DNA of 6,227 bases. It comes from Verrucomicrobiota bacterium (lineage in GTDB: Bacteria; Verrucomicrobiota; Verrucomicrobiia; Verrucomicrobiales; DEV007). Positions 5,656 to 6,227 of this stretch are shown in pieces. The position numbers and the translations under genes were made by a program. The stretch spans positions 1 through 6,227 of the forward strand of contig JAADHD010000134.1 of the NCBI GenBank assembly GCA_013152075.1. The letters are read 5' to 3'. Under the pieces are notes generated by a model, which saw only the letters and a list, made by a program, of their open reading frames with translations, was not told where the DNA came from and did not search any database. Within the stretch, counting starts at the first letter, position 1. Every line of letters begins with the position of its first letter.

Positions 5656-6227
5656 TCACTTCGCCTTCTCCACCGACACTTCCAGAGGCTTCTCCCCTGC
5701 CCATTTGCCCGTCTCCGGCATATAGACCATCGAAAAGGAAGTCTGCAACGGATAGTTGCACACACATCCCGTTGCAAAACTCGGCACATTCAGCAGCCCC
5801 CCCGCCGCCACCAAACTGTTACTGCAACCACTCCTCAAGTTCCGCAAACTGAATTGCTGTCCTTTGTCCAGATCCACATAAGACGCACTCTTGTAGCGCA
5901 GGAACAGCAAACTATCACTGCCCACGGTATAGTTACAGGCACCGCGTTTGAAGAGCGGTTTTTTAGTGAGGATTTTTCCCGTTGCCACCTCATAGCGATG
6001 ACCTGATTGATTGATAAAATTATCATCACCCAATATCAGCGGCTGAGTACCGGCATTATCAGAGTGCCATTTTTCCTCCCCTGTTTTCACATCAATCGCC
6101 CGCATCTCACTCGACTTCCCTGTCAGTAGAAATCCATGTTCTTTATTGTAGGACTGCCAATCGTCATAAGGACGAATCGATAGCGGCCCTCTACCCAGCA
6201 TGTTGCGGAATTTGTAATCATATTCTT
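5656..6227 (-). CDS. PQQ-like beta-propeller repeat protein, C-terminal part, cut by window edge
   Basis: About 189 residues are visible, open through the right edge with no upstream stop, so an apparent Met at 6201-6199 is probably internal. The visible part starts EYDYKFRN. A blade-like repeat is seen in MRAIDVKTGEEKWHSD, the PQQ/BamB-type pattern of a strand, D-x-x-T-G and K-W, followed by the degenerate blades GHRYEVATGKIL and YVDLDKG. The C-terminal section has a distinctive Cys set: RGACNYTVGSDSLLF (Cys97 of the visible part), RSGCSNSLVAAGGLLNVPS (Cys134) and TGCVCNYPLQTS (Cys154 and Cys156). I remember this arrangement from exported PVC-group propeller proteins. The Cys residues suggest disulfides or a metal or heme site, which is inference. 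No PQQ-binding catalytic residues are visible, and most such proteins do not bind PQQ. The N-terminus and any signal peptide lie outside the window. The gene converges on the membrane-protein gene with 7 bp between the stops. Confidence 0.8.
   Translation of the reverse strand, partial: EYDYKFRNMLGRGPLSIRPYDDWQSYNKEHGFLLTGKSSEMRAIDVKTGEEKWHSDNAGTQPLILGDDNFINQSGHRYEVATGKILTKKPLFKRGACNYTVGSDSLLFLRYKSASYVDLDKGQQFSLRNLRSGCSNSLVAAGGLLNVPSFATGCVCNYPLQTSFSMVYMPETGKWAGEKPLEVSVEKAK

Overview
The window looks like ordinary chromosomal DNA from a Gram-negative bacterium of moderate GC content. A Verrucomicrobiota-like (PVC-group) host is my best guess, from memory of protein families and not from any search. 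The reasons are: a C-terminal PQQ-like propeller region with a conserved Cys pattern, a membrane protein with a small SHD1/SH3-like exported domain, intergenic multi-hairpin DNA, and start codons that mostly lack a Shine-Dalgarno sequence. I see no mobile element, CRISPR array, tRNA, rRNA or phage gene.

Layout. Positions 1-974 (minus) hold the N-terminal half of the acetolactate synthase catalytic subunit (ilvB-type), running off the left edge. A 154-bp divergent intergenic region (975-1128) separates it from polX (1129-2895, plus), a complete bacterial family X DNA polymerase with a C-terminal PHP exonuclease domain. Positions 2896-3149 are a non-coding gap with a possible terminator hairpin and a compact cluster of three perfect or near-perfect hairpins with 3-nt loops, which looks like a REP/BIME-type repeat. 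plsY (3150-3803) and gpsA (3804-4817) follow, joined with zero spacing (TGA immediately followed by ATG). A signal-peptide-bearing, four-TM protein of unknown function (4869-5648) comes next on the same strand. It converges, with only 7 bp between stop codons, on the 3' end of a truncated PQQ-like beta-propeller protein (5656-6227, minus).

How the genes fit together. GpsA makes sn-glycerol 3-phosphate from dihydroxyacetone phosphate, and PlsY acylates it with acyl-phosphate to give lysophosphatidic acid. The pair therefore supplies and carries out the first committed step of phospholipid synthesis, and the fused stop/start suggests coupled translation. The downstream membrane protein may be co-transcribed with them, but nothing in its sequence shows a lipid role. 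ilvB (branched-chain amino acids) and polX (DNA repair) share only an upstream region. I found no strong case for a new multi-gene system. The items most worth checking are the hairpin cluster and the uncharacterised membrane protein.
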